Source: CAZJNX01 sp964547415 | Lineage (GTDB): Bacteria > Pseudomonadota > Alphaproteobacteria > Rhizobiales > Amorphaceae | Direction: 5' to 3' | Assembly (NCBI GenBank): GCA_964547415.1 | Contig: CAZJNX010000055.1 | Location: forward strand, 1 to 24,307 | DNA length: 24,307 bases | Shown here: positions 1-7,190 of the stretch, piece by piece | Layout of the letters: every line of letters begins with the position of its first letter | How positions within the stretch are numbered: position 1 is the first letter of the stretch | Position numbers and translations under genes: made by a program | The notes under the pieces: generated by a model | Databases searched by the model: none | Seen by the model: the letters and a program-made list of their open reading frames with translations, nothing else | Told to the model about the DNA's origin: nothing

Positions 1-372
1 GCCCTTCCAGCCCCAATAGGTCCAGGTGCCCGCGAGCCGGTCGAACACCTGCCGGGCGTCGGTCTCGGAGGTGGTGCGGTTCTCCTCCGGCAGGTCCTTC
101 ATGGCGTGGTGGTCGGCCTCGGAGCGGCGCAGCCAGAACGGCACCCCCTCCTCCTCCACCGGCTTCAGCTTCACCGGGACGCCGGCCTTGCGGAAGTACT
201 TCTGGGCGAGCACGTCGGCGGCCACCTGGGACCAGGCGGCCGGGACCTCGATGTCCTCGAGCCGGAAGACGACCGAGCCGTCCGGGTTGCGGATCTCGCT
301 GGTGGCGGTGCGAAAGGCGATCCCCTCGTAGGGCGACCTGCCGTCCCGGGTGTAGCGACGCTCGATTCGCAT
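1..372 (-). CDS. nrdJ: Vitamin B12-dependent (class II) ribonucleotide reductase, N-terminal part, cut by window edge
   Basis: Reading the minus strand from the ATG at 372 gives 124 codons open to the window edge. The protein begins MRIERRYTRDGRSPYEGI and continues with SEIRNPDGSVVFR, WSQVAADVLAQKYFRKAGVP and RLAGTWTYWGWKG. I recognise this as the conserved N-terminus of the adenosylcobalamin-dependent ribonucleoside-diphosphate reductase of alphaproteobacteria. The family reduces ribonucleotides to deoxyribonucleotides in the cytoplasm without needing oxygen. The catalytic barrel, radical cysteine and B12 site lie outside the window and cannot be checked. The Shine-Dalgarno is weak (AAGGA, about 11 nt upstream). 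Two candidate NrdR boxes lie 110-155 bp upstream. The identification rests on sequence recall of the family, and I am fairly sure of it. Confidence 0.88.
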   Translation of the reverse strand, partial: MRIERRYTRDGRSPYEGIAFRTATSEIRNPDGSVVFRLEDIEVPAAWSQVAADVLAQKYFRKAGVPVKLKPVEEEGVPFWLRRSEADHHAMKDLPEENRTTSETDARQVFDRLAGTWTYWGWKG

Positions 373-479
373 GGGAAGTGCCGTCCTTGCCTTCGTCTCG
401 GGTGGCGGGGAGGGCCGTCCGGCCGCTCGCCCCGGCCCCTCGACCACGAACCTGACCCAAGGGCCCGGCCCCCGCAAGA

Positions 480-527
480 TTCGCGGATGTGGTAGGTGGG
501 CGCTATCCACAACACCATATGTGGTCT
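480..527 (-). promoter_or_regulatory. Tandem NrdR-box candidates upstream of nrdJ
   Basis: The sequence ACACCATATGTGGTCT at 512-527 matches 12 of 16 positions of the NrdR box ACACTATATATAGTGT (consensus recalled from the literature). A second, more degenerate copy at 480-495 shares ATGTGGT with it. The two ATGTGGT strings lie at 487-493 and 519-525, a spacing of 32 bp. That is close to three helical turns, as is usual for paired NrdR sites. The location upstream of nrdJ agrees with repression by NrdR, the ATP/dATP-sensing regulator of ribonucleotide reductases. The second site alone would not be convincing. Confidence 0.65.
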
Positions 528-767
528 TAACGTTCGGTTTGCACCGCCTGCCGGCCGGTCCTCCACGGGCCGTCCACCGCCCCGGCGGCCGGTCTTGCGG
601 CCGCCTGGCGCGGCTTCTTCCGCGGGTGCGCTGCGGGAATGGCGGGCGCGGGCGGGCGCTTGTCCACCGCGCCGTCCACGGCCCGTCCCGGGACCGGGGC
701 GGTCTTGCGAATTGACCCGCGCGGCCATCCGTGGTTGCACCGGGCCGCCACGCCCGGGAGGCAAGCC
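528..767. other. Non-coding gap between nrdJ and the YrhK-type gene
   Basis: No convincing gene is present on either strand. The stretch holds a perfect 8-bp inverted repeat, GGCGGCCG and CGGCCGCC around a 6-nt loop (584-605), without a T-run. The 9-mer GGTCTTGCG occurs twice (591-599 and 701-709). A weak promoter-like TTGACC lies at 712-717 without a good -10 element. GGGAGG at 756-761 is the ribosome site of the next gene. Open frames through this gap are GC-driven and lack their own ribosome sites. Confidence 0.5.
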
Positions 768-1514
768 GTGCCCCATCTCATCATGCCGCGTCCGCGCGTC
801 GTCGACCCCCTGAAGCCCCTCGGCCTCGTCTCGCCGCGGGCGCTCTGGGACGCGGCGAGCGCCCTCCTCTACCTGGTGGGCGGGGCCGTCTTCATGGTGA
901 GGAGCGTGCTGTTCATGCCCCGCTTCGAGGCGCTCGCGAACGTGGGCGCGTGGACCTTCTTCGGCGGCTCCCTCGTCTACCTGGTGGTCATCGTCCACGA
1001 CCTCGTGGAGGTGATCGGCGGGCGCCTCCACCCGGACGCGGACCGGATCGAGAAGCCGTTCGAGCTGCCCGCCGTCCTCTCCTACCTCGCGGGCACGCTC
1101 CTGTTCACCGTCGGCAGCATCTTCTTCCTGTCGGAGGTCGGCGCGGAGAGGGCGGGGGCCTGGTGCTTCATCTCCGGCTCGGTGCTGTTCGTGCTGGCCG
1201 CCTGCATCAACGTCCTGCAGATCGTCACGGCCCGCTCGTTCGTGCTTTTATTCTTCATGAACCTGACGACCGTATCGTTCGTGGCGGGGTCGGTGCTCTT
1301 CACGGTGGCGTCGATCCCGTACCTGTGGACCTTCGCGAGCCCGCAGGACGAGGAGCGCGTGGCGGCCTTCCTCGCCTGGCAGTACCTGGCGGGAAGCGCG
1401 CTGTTCTTCCTCGGCGGCGTGTTCGACGCGCGGCGGGCGGCGATCGTCGTGGAGCGGGCGATCGACCAGCGCCGTGCAGCCTCGGGTCGCATCGCGGAAG
1501 ACGGCGCATCTTGA
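768..1514 (+). CDS. Membrane protein built of three YrhK-like two-helix units
   Basis: The protein is 248 aa from a GTG start. GTG 768 is chosen because GGGAGG (756-761) sits 6 nt upstream; the in-frame ATG at 783 would be 21 nt away. The protein is strongly hydrophobic. Three internally similar units appear at about residues 26-82, 103-153 and 167-222. Each has the pattern of a glycine-containing helix, an LF-x(3)-S turn (VFMVRSVLF, LFTVGSIFF, LFTVASIPY), a short polar loop and a second helix with GS-x-L/V (FFGGSLVY, FISGSVLF, LAGSALFF). This resembles the YrhK domain, usually a single unit in small bacterial membrane proteins. The function of YrhK proteins is unknown. The C-terminal tail is charged and probably cytoplasmic. 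No neighbour suggests a role. Confidence 0.8.
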   Translation: MPHLIMPRPRVVDPLKPLGLVSPRALWDAASALLYLVGGAVFMVRSVLFMPRFEALANVGAWTFFGGSLVYLVVIVHDLVEVIGGRLHPDADRIEKPFELPAVLSYLAGTLLFTVGSIFFLSEVGAERAGAWCFISGSVLFVLAACINVLQIVTARSFVLLFFMNLTTVSFVAGSVLFTVASIPYLWTFASPQDEERVAAFLAWQYLAGSALFFLGGVFDARRAAIVVERAIDQRRAASGRIAEDGAS

Positions 1515-1598
1515 ATTGCGGGCGGGCCCGTTTTGGTGAAGGGTTGGGCAGGGGCCGGGTGCCGGCCGGCCCGGACATGATCGGGAGGTGAGACGTCA

Positions 1599-1796
1599 AT
1601 GGCGGGAAGGAGGCGGCGGCTCGGCCGGATGACCGGGGCGGCCGTGCTCGCGGTGGCGGCGCTCGGGCTCGCCGCGCTGGCATCGCGGCCGGACACCATC
1701 ACGCGTCTGTTCGAGGAGGAGCCGCGCCGCGTGATCTGGATGCCGGGACAGGAACCCCTGCCGAGCCCGGCCCAGGCGGGCATGCCGCGGCAGTGA
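1599..1796 (+). CDS. Small single-pass membrane or exported protein, unknown
   Basis: The ORF is 65 codons. GGGAGG about 10 nt upstream of the ATG at 1599 supports the start; an in-frame ATG at 1629 is possible. The product has a basic N-terminus (MAGRRRRLGR) and a 19-residue Ala/Leu-rich helix (about residues 11-29), followed by a short soluble tail (SRPDTITRLFEEEPRR...). This would be an N-in membrane anchor or an uncleaved signal. No family is recognised. It follows the YrhK-type gene by 84 bp on the same strand and could share its transcript. It may be a chance ORF in GC-rich DNA, although the basic-hydrophobic-polar order and the ribosome site argue for a real gene. Confidence 0.5.
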   Translation: MAGRRRRLGRMTGAAVLAVAALGLAALASRPDTITRLFEEEPRRVIWMPGQEPLPSPAQAGMPRQ

Positions 1797-1819
1797 GGCC
1801 GGCCCGGGGTTCCGGGAGC

Positions 1820-1861
1820 GTCGGCGCCGGCGGACCGTCGGCGCCGGCGGACCGTCGGCGG
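1820..1861. repeat. 17-bp tandem direct repeat
   Basis: GTCGGCGCCGGCGGACC occurs twice head to tail (1820-1836, 1837-1853), followed by a partial third copy, GTCGGCGG. It lies in the non-coding gap between the small membrane ORF and the end of the IclR gene, where the two convergent transcripts would meet. Each unit contains the palindrome GGCGCC. I see no function beyond possible secondary structure. Confidence 0.7.
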
Positions 1862-1967
1862 ATCGGTCCCGCCGGCGGCAGGGACCGGATGCGCGGTCCG
1901 TCCTCGGCTTCGGCGGCGGGGCCGGCGGCCGCGCCGGCTGAGGGGGCCGTCGGGACGGGAAGGGCGG

Positions 1968-2861
1968 TCAGGCGGCGGTGACGCCGGCGGCGCCGAACTC
2001 GGCCGACAGGCGGCCGGCGGCGGCCTCCACGAGCCGGACGTGGCCCTGCAGGGCGGCCAGCGACAGGCGCCAGACCGGGCCGGAGATGCCGATGGCGCCG
2101 GCGACGTCCCCGCGGAAGTCGCGCACGGGCATGGCGACGCACCGCACCTCCTCGTCGAACTCGCCGTCGTCGTAGGCGATGCCCGTCTCCCGCACCGTCT
2201 CGATCTCCCGGCGCAACAGGTCCGGGTCGGTGATGGTCTTCGGGGTGAGCGGGGAAAGCTCCACGGTCTCGAGGTAGCGCTCGAGGCGGGAGGGCGGCAG
2301 CGCGGCCAGGATCACCTTGCCGAGGGCGGTGCACCAGGCCGGGCGGATCACGCCCACGCGGTCGGTGAGCTGGAAGGCGCCCGGCCCGGAGATGCGGGCG
2401 ATCACCACCACCTGGTCGTTCATCCCGACCGCGAGGTGGCTGCCCTCACCCGTCTCCCGGGCGAGGTCCTCGAGGACGGGGCTCGAAAGGCTCACCATCT
2501 CCCGCTCGTCGAGGGCGCTCGCCGCCAGCGCGAAGATCGGGCGGCCGATCCGGTAGCGCTTCGTCTCGGCCATCTGGCGCACGTAGCCGAGGGCCGTCAG
2601 CGTCTTGACGAGGTGGAAGGCGGTCGAGTTGTGGAGGCCGACCCGCTTCGACAGGTCAGCGAGGCCGATTCCGTCCCGGTGGCGGGCGATCTCCTCGAGG
2701 AGGGCGAAGGCGCGGCCGATGGAGCGGATGCCGCCGCTGCCGCGACCTTCCGCGTCGTCCGGACCGGCCGCCGCCTCGTCGGCCGTGGCGGCGACGGCCG
2801 CCCGCCGCGGCCGCTCCCGCGCCGTCTCGCCCGTCCGCCTCGTCCTCGCGCCTGCACTCAA
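1968..2861 (-). CDS. IclR-family transcriptional regulator
   Basis: The protein is 297 aa from a TTG start, with GGGGAGG 6 nt upstream. Residues about 44-105 form the winged helix-turn-helix typical of IclR: GIRSIGRAFALLEEIA, then LADLSKRVGLHNSTAFHLVKTL, then GYVRQ. Residues about 120-290 form the effector domain, with SLSSPVLEDLARETGEGSHLAV, a central TALGKVILAALP and a C-terminal RCVAMPVRDFRGDVAGAIGIS. The N-terminal 40 residues are a low-complexity Arg/Ala-rich extension. It is the last gene of the minus-strand operon that begins with the ThDP enzyme, 63 bp after the cupin gene. IclR regulators usually control adjacent catabolic genes and bind their substrate or a pathway intermediate. It is one of two candidates to bind the repeated 13-mer at 6278 and 15468. 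Confidence 0.93.
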   Translation of the reverse strand: MSAGARTRRTGETARERPRRAAVAATADEAAAGPDDAEGRGSGGIRSIGRAFALLEEIARHRDGIGLADLSKRVGLHNSTAFHLVKTLTALGYVRQMAETKRYRIGRPIFALAASALDEREMVSLSSPVLEDLARETGEGSHLAVGMNDQVVVIARISGPGAFQLTDRVGVIRPAWCTALGKVILAALPPSRLERYLETVELSPLTPKTITDPDLLRREIETVRETGIAYDDGEFDEEVRCVAMPVRDFRGDVAGAIGISGPVWRLSLAALQGHVRLVEAAAGRLSAEFGAAGVTAA

Positions 2862-2924
2862 GATCGTCCTCCCCGTCCCCGCGCGTCCCGCAGCTTTCGT
2901 GCCAGCCCGTGACGGGCCGCCCGG

Positions 2925-3317
2925 TCAGGCCGGCGGCGCGTCGTCACGCACCGGCGAGGTGATGACGAGAAAGACGAGGTCCTGAACGCCCGTGTTCTCG
3001 ATCGAATGCTCCGTGCCGGGCGGCAGGAAGATCACGTCGTGGCGACGCACCACGTGCCGCTCGCCGTCGATCACCATCAGCGCCTCGCCTTCGAGCACGT
3101 GGTAGATCTGCTCCTGCACCTGGTGGCTGTGATAGACGACGTGGGCCATCGGCTGGTACAGGGAGATGCGATAGTCGAGGTGGCGGGAGCCCGCCGTCTC
3201 CGGCATGACGAGCGGCTTCGACAGGGCGCCGCCGATGTGGTTCGGAAACTCCTTCCACGGCACCTCGGCGATGTTGCGCACGAAAGCGCGGGCCGTCGTC
3301 TTGCCGGTCTCGTCCAT
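2925..3317 (-). CDS. Single-domain cupin protein with an H-x-H-x4-Q...H metal site
   Basis: The protein is 130 aa. GGGAGGGAAGACGA precedes the ATG. Cupin motif 1 is HSHQVQEQIYHVLEGE (roughly residues 62-77) and motif 2 is LPPGTEHSIENTG (roughly 97-109). The ligand set reads His-x-His, a Gln at the fifth position after the second His, and a later His. The Gln replaces the more usual Glu, as in KdgF-type cupins. A Glu sits one residue earlier, so the true ligand is uncertain. Such cupins include sugar and uronate isomerases or tautomerases, dioxygenases and lyases, so the reaction is not assigned. It lies 18 bp downstream of the epimerase gene and before iclR, so it belongs to the same operon and probably acts on the same pathway compounds. 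Confidence 0.88.
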   Translation of the reverse strand: MDETGKTTARAFVRNIAEVPWKEFPNHIGGALSKPLVMPETAGSRHLDYRISLYQPMAHVVYHSHQVQEQIYHVLEGEALMVIDGERHVVRRHDVIFLPPGTEHSIENTGVQDLVFLVITSPVRDDAPPA

Positions 3318-3335
3318 TCGTCTTCCCTCCCGTTG

Positions 3336-4277
3336 TCAGCCCCGGCCCGCGCGGGCGGCCGCCACCGTCGCCGCCAGGCCCTTCTCGATCGGATAGCGCG
3401 GCTCGTAGCCGAGATCGGCCCGCGCGCGCGCGATGTCGAGCGTCCCCTTCCTCAAGGCCACCGTCCCGTCCACGAAGCGGTAGGGCCCCGGCCCCACGGA
3501 GAGGTCCGCCCCCGGCACGAGGTCCTTCAGGATCGCGACGATCTCGGCGAGCGACACGGCCCGCCCGCTCGCGATGTGGTAGACGTCGTGGGGCGGCTTG
3601 TCGTGGTCGATCACCTTCACGATTCCGTCCACGCAATCGTCGATGTAGACGTGGTCCACCACGAAGTCCCCGCCCGTGTCGAGATGGAGCGGCCGGCCTT
3701 CCACCGCCGCGTCGACGAGGATCTTCGGCACGCGCGGGCGCGGCAGGCCCGGCCCGTAGACCCAGCAGGTGCGCACGTTGATGCACTCGAGCCCGTAGGC
3801 GTCCACGTAACCGCAGGCGAGCCGCTCCACCGCGAACTTGGAGATGCCGTAGGGGGCGAGCGGCCGGTTCGGGTGGGTCTCGTCGATGACGTCGGCCTCG
3901 AAGGGGCCGTAGGTCTCCTCCGACGACAGGTGGACGAAGCGGCGCGCGCCGAACAGGCGCATCGCCTCCAGCACGTTGAGCGAGCCGTCGACGTTCACAC
4001 GGAACGTCCAGAACGGCGTCTTCAGCGAGTTGGTGACGCCGACGACGGCCGCGCAGTGGACCACCGTCTCGGGCCGGAAACGCGCCATCGCGTCCGCCAC
4101 CTGCGGCCACTCGGTGATCTCGCACGGGGCGAAGGAGACGGACGGCCGGTCGAGGAGCGCGGCGAGCCGCGGCGTCGGCGCGACGTCGAGGGCGAGCACC
4201 TCCTCCCCCCGGGCCGACAGCACGTCGACGACGCCCGAGCCGATGAAGCCGGCGCCGCCGGTGACGAGTACGCGCAT
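3336..4277 (-). CDS. NAD(P)-dependent epimerase/dehydratase (extended SDR)
   Basis: The protein is 313 aa. The nucleotide-binding motif TGGAGFIG lies at residues 6-13 with an acidic residue after beta-2 (LALDVAP), which favours NAD. The active-site region has HLSSEETYG (116-124) and Y143-GIS-K147. This layout is that of UDP-sugar 4-epimerases and related sugar dehydratases or dehydrogenases. The start is supported by GGAAGAG upstream of the ATG. It lies 46 bp downstream of the ThDP enzyme gene. Since no glycosyltransferases are nearby, a catabolic role on a free sugar, sugar acid or lactone seems likelier than nucleotide-sugar synthesis. This is inference from context. Three further extended SDRs occur in the window. 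Confidence 0.92.
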   Translation of the reverse strand: MRVLVTGGAGFIGSGVVDVLSARGEEVLALDVAPTPRLAALLDRPSVSFAPCEITEWPQVADAMARFRPETVVHCAAVVGVTNSLKTPFWTFRVNVDGSLNVLEAMRLFGARRFVHLSSEETYGPFEADVIDETHPNRPLAPYGISKFAVERLACGYVDAYGLECINVRTCWVYGPGLPRPRVPKILVDAAVEGRPLHLDTGGDFVVDHVYIDDCVDGIVKVIDHDKPPHDVYHIASGRAVSLAEIVAILKDLVPGADLSVGPGPYRFVDGTVALRKGTLDIARARADLGYEPRYPIEKGLAATVAAARAGRG

Positions 4278-4323
4278 GGTCTCTTCCGTCCCGTTCTCGC
4301 GCCCCCCGGCCCCGCGGGTGGTC

Positions 4324-6123
4324 TCAACTGGCCGGTTCGCTCTGCCCCGGCACCCAGCGCTTGCCGAACACCGGCTCCTTGTAGGGGGTGGGCGGCAGCT
4401 CCCACGCGCCGGTCGCGGGCGGGCGGATCTCCGCGTCCACGTGGACGTCGAGGAGGTAGGGCCTGTTCGCCGCGATCGCCGCCTCGAGGGCGCCCGCGAA
4501 GTCCTCCGAGCGGGTGACGGTGGCCGCCTCCACGCCCGAGGCCCGCGCCCAGGCGGCGAAATCCGGGTTGTAGGGGGAGTTGTTGGGGCCGGCGTGGAAC
4601 ATGGTGCCGAGCTCGCGCCCGCCGAACATGCCGAGCTGGATGTCGCGGATCGAGACCCAGCCGAAGTTGTTCCAGATCACCCACACGACCGGGATGTCGT
4701 ACTCCACCGCCGTGCACAGGACGTGGGGCACCATGGTGAAGCACCCGTCCCCCGAGACGGCCACCACCGGCCGGTCGGGCGCGGCGAGCTTGGCGCCGAG
4801 GGCGCCGGCCGCGCCGAAGCCCATGGCCGAGAAGCCCCAGGAGTTGAGCATGGTGCGCGGGCGCCGCGCCTGCCAGAACTGCATGTACCAGTTGTGGGAG
4901 ACGCCCACGTCGCAGCACAGGATGGCGTCGTCCGGCAGGACCGCCCGGCAATCGCGGACCACCCGCTCGGGCCGCATGGGCGAGGCGTGGACGTCGAAGT
5001 TCGGGCGGACGAAATCCTCCCACTCCTTCTTCCAGCCTGCGATCTCCTGCCGCCACGGCTCGGTGGCGCCTCGATCGGGCGCGGCCCGCGTCTCGAGCTC
5101 GGCGAGGAGCTGGGTAAGGAAGGTGCGCGCGTCGGCGAGGACGGGCAGGTCCGGCGGGTAGTTGCGGCCGAGCTCGGCCGGGTCGACGTCCACGTGGAGG
5201 AGCTTCTGGTGGGGGAAGTTCCACGAGTAGCCCGGCAGCCAGGACGACGCCGAGCGGTCGTCGAAGCGGGCGCCGAGGGCGATCACGAGGTCGGCATGGC
5301 GGCCCGCCTGGTTGGCGGCGTAGGCGCCGTTGCGGCCGATGAAGCCGAGCGACAGGGGATCGTCCATCGGGAGAGTGCCCATGCCGTTGGGCGAGGCGAT
5401 CACCGGGATCTTCAGGGCATGGACGAGGGCGGTGAGCTCGTTCTCCGCCTCCGCGAGCGTCACCCCGTGGCCGACGAACAGGACCGGGCGCTCGGCCGAC
5501 AGGATCATGTCGGCGGCCTTCCCGACGTCCTCGGGGGATGCGCCGGTGCGCATGGCGCCGAACGGGGGGGCTGCCGGCGGCATCTCCACCTCGTCCTCCT
5601 CCTGGAAGACGTTGAAGGGGATGTCGAGGTTCACCGGGCCCGGGCGGCCGGACAGCATCGTCGTCATCGACTGGCGGAGCGCGAGCGGCAGCATGTCGAC
5701 CCGGGTCGGCTGGTACGCGCGCTTGACGACGGGCTTCAGAACGTTCGGAAAATCCGCCTGGTAGTGGCGGTTGATCTCCTGGAACGGGCTGCGGTTGAAC
5801 TGGGAGGTGGGGACGTTGGCGGTGATCGCGAAGACGGCCGAGGAGTCGGTGAGGGCGGTCGCGAGCGGCATCACGATGTTGGCCGAGCCCGGCCCGCAGG
5901 AGGTGAGGGTCGCCACCGCCTCGTGGCGCACGCGGAAGTAGGCGTCGGCCATGTGGACCGCCACCTGCTCGTGCCGCGGGGAGACGAGAGTGATGCGGTC
6001 GCGCGCGTCGTAGAGGGCGTCGAGCATCCCGACGTTGCCGTGGCCGCAGATCCCGAACACGTACGGGACCCCGTTGTCCACGAGGTATTCGGTGATGAGT
6101 TCGGCGCCCTTCATTTTCGGCAT
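4324..6123 (-). CDS. Thiamine diphosphate-dependent enzyme, acetolactate-synthase-like, reaction unassigned
   Basis: The protein is 599 aa; GAGGGAA lies 4-5 nt before ATG 6123. The N-terminal PYR domain has FGICGHGN (23-30) and the catalytic Glu52 in SPRHEQ. A central FAD/DHS-type Rossmann-like domain follows (about 195-345, with PVLFVGHG and ALGARFDDR). The C-terminal PP domain carries the ThDP/Mg motif GDG (458-460) ending with NN (485-486). This is the full architecture of the acetolactate synthase / glyoxylate carboligase / sulfoacetaldehyde acetyltransferase / IolD superfamily. No small regulatory subunit gene (ilvH) and no valine-pathway genes are nearby, so a housekeeping acetolactate synthase is unlikely. 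As the first gene of the operon with the epimerase, cupin and IclR, it is probably a C-C bond cleaving or ligating step of a catabolic pathway. The substrate is unknown. Confidence 0.9.
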   Translation of the reverse strand: MPKMKGAELITEYLVDNGVPYVFGICGHGNVGMLDALYDARDRITLVSPRHEQVAVHMADAYFRVRHEAVATLTSCGPGSANIVMPLATALTDSSAVFAITANVPTSQFNRSPFQEINRHYQADFPNVLKPVVKRAYQPTRVDMLPLALRQSMTTMLSGRPGPVNLDIPFNVFQEEDEVEMPPAAPPFGAMRTGASPEDVGKAADMILSAERPVLFVGHGVTLAEAENELTALVHALKIPVIASPNGMGTLPMDDPLSLGFIGRNGAYAANQAGRHADLVIALGARFDDRSASSWLPGYSWNFPHQKLLHVDVDPAELGRNYPPDLPVLADARTFLTQLLAELETRAAPDRGATEPWRQEIAGWKKEWEDFVRPNFDVHASPMRPERVVRDCRAVLPDDAILCCDVGVSHNWYMQFWQARRPRTMLNSWGFSAMGFGAAGALGAKLAAPDRPVVAVSGDGCFTMVPHVLCTAVEYDIPVVWVIWNNFGWVSIRDIQLGMFGGRELGTMFHAGPNNSPYNPDFAAWARASGVEAATVTRSEDFAGALEAAIAANRPYLLDVHVDAEIRPPATGAWELPPTPYKEPVFGKRWVPGQSEPAS

Positions 6124-6253
6124 GGGGTTCCCTCGCAGATCTTCGCACGACGCCGCGGGCCGGGCGCCCGGCGGCCCCAGTCGGTGCCGGGGGTCTAGCA
6201 CGGGGCGTCCGCGTCCGGACGCCGCCCCGCCGCGACCCGTCGCCCCAATCTCT

Positions 6254-6296
6254 ATCATACAATGAATTGACGTCCAGCATCGTGAGACAATAGCGT
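6254..6296 (+). promoter_or_regulatory. Divergent promoter region A: TTGACG-N18-TAGCGT (plus) and a TATGAT element (minus)
   Basis: On the plus strand, TTGACG (6267-6272) and TAGCGT (6291-6296) are separated by 18 bp. This would start transcription about 30 nt before the SDR at 6332. On the minus strand, TATGAT (6259-6254) is a possible -10 for the ThDP operon, but no clear -35 is visible. The minus-strand sequence ATTGTATGAT at 6263-6254 also resembles half of a GntR/FCD operator. The stretch is unusually AT-rich for this window. Confidence 0.55.
6278..6290 (+). promoter_or_regulatory. 13-bp candidate operator CATCGTGAGACAA, copy 1
   Basis: The same 13-mer occurs at 15468-15480, in the other divergent promoter region of the island. 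Here it fills the spacer between the -35 and -10 elements, a typical repressor position. In both places TATCA begins exactly 25 bp upstream of the 13-mer (6253-6257 and 15443-15447). The binding factor is unknown; the IclR (1968-2861) and GntR (13794-14540) regulators are the local candidates. Confidence 0.5.
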
Positions 6297-6331
6297 CGGC
6301 AGACTGGCGCGACGCAGACGGGGAGGCGAGG

Positions 6332-7189
6332 ATGGCCGAAGGAACGGCGGGCGGCGGCCCGAGGACGTGGTTCATCACCGGCACCTCGAGCGGGCTCGGC
6401 CGCGCCCTCGCGGAAGCCGCGCTCGAGGCGGGCGAGAGGGTGGTGGCGACGGCCCGCCGGGCAGAGAGCGTCGCGGACCTCGGCCGGCGTTTCGGCGAGC
6501 GGTGCATCCCCCTTCCCCTCGACGTGACCGACCCGGCCGCCGTGACGGCCGCCGTCGAGGAGGCGGTGCGGCGCGCGGGGCGGATCGACGTCCTCGTCAA
6601 CAACGCGGGCTACGGCATCGTGGGGGCGCTCGAGGAGTTCGACGAGGAGACGGTGAAGGCCGCCTTCGACGCCAACGTCTACGGGCCCTTCCGCGTCACG
6701 AAGGCCGTCCTGCCCCACATGCGCGCGGCCGGCGGCGGGCGGATCCTGATGATCTCGTCCATGCTCGGCCTCGTGGCGAGCCCGGGCTTTCCCGTCTACG
6801 CGAGCACCAAGTTCGCCCTCGAGGGCATGTCCGAGGCGCTCGCGGGGGAGGTGGCCCCGTTCGGCATCCGCGTCACCATCGTGGAGCCCGGGCCCTTCCG
6901 CACCGCCTTCCGCGGGGCCGGCCTCGTCATGGCGCCGGAGATGGACGTCTACGCCGACACGGTCGGCGCCTTCCGCAAGCGCGTGATCGAGACCGACGGC
7001 CAGCAGCCCGGCGACCCGGCGAAGGCCGCCCGCGCCATGATCGCCCTCGCGGACGCGGACGACCCGCCGCTGCGCCTTCCCCTCGGCGCGGTGTGCATCG
7101 ACGCGCTGCGGGGCAAGCTCGCCCGGGTCGGCGAGGAGCTCGACCGCTGGGAGGGCCTCGGCCGGCCCACCTCCTTCGACGAGGGGTGA
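6332..7189 (+). CDS. Classical short-chain dehydrogenase/reductase
   Basis: The protein is 285 aa; GGGAGG lies 5 nt before the ATG. The cofactor motif is TGTSSGLG (16-23) and NNAG is at 90-93. The full catalytic tetrad is present: Asn115, Ser143 (ISSMLG), Tyr156 and Lys160 (YASTK). An arginine after beta-2 (TARR) suggests NADP(H). The protein is close to SDRs annotated as oxidoreductases of the 'SDR family, ketoreductase-like' type. It is divergent from the ThDP operon and separated by 121 bp from the Liv-type binding protein gene on the same strand. A perfect hairpin lies in that gap. The substrate is unknown; the location suggests a carbonyl or alcohol intermediate of the island's pathway. 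Confidence 0.92.
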   Translation: MAEGTAGGGPRTWFITGTSSGLGRALAEAALEAGERVVATARRAESVADLGRRFGERCIPLPLDVTDPAAVTAAVEEAVRRAGRIDVLVNNAGYGIVGALEEFDEETVKAAFDANVYGPFRVTKAVLPHMRAAGGGRILMISSMLGLVASPGFPVYASTKFALEGMSEALAGEVAPFGIRVTIVEPGPFRTAFRGAGLVMAPEMDVYADTVGAFRKRVIETDGQQPGDPAKAARAMIALADADDPPLRLPLGAVCIDALRGKLARVGEELDRWEGLGRPTSFDEG

Positions 7190-7190
7190 G

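Noticed and set aside
373..480. Cobalamin riboswitch in the nrdJ leader
   Set aside because: Expected for a B12-related gene, but I see no B12-box-like sequence or matching helices in the minus-strand leader. NrdR boxes explain regulation better.
1553..1567. GGCCGG-gtg-CCGGCC hairpin between the YrhK-type gene and the small ORF
   Set aside because: Stem of only 6 bp with no T-run; common by chance at this GC content.
4324..6123. Housekeeping acetolactate synthase (ilvB)
   Set aside because: No regulatory subunit or branched-chain biosynthesis genes nearby, and an atypical GICGHGN N-terminal motif; kept as an unassigned ThDP enzyme.
3976..6718. Very long open frames on both strands overlapping the ThDP and epimerase genes
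   Set aside because: They are GC-driven shadows of the real genes: Arg/Gly/Pro/His-rich or repetitive translations, no family motifs, no ribosome sites. The real frames carry complete catalytic motifs.
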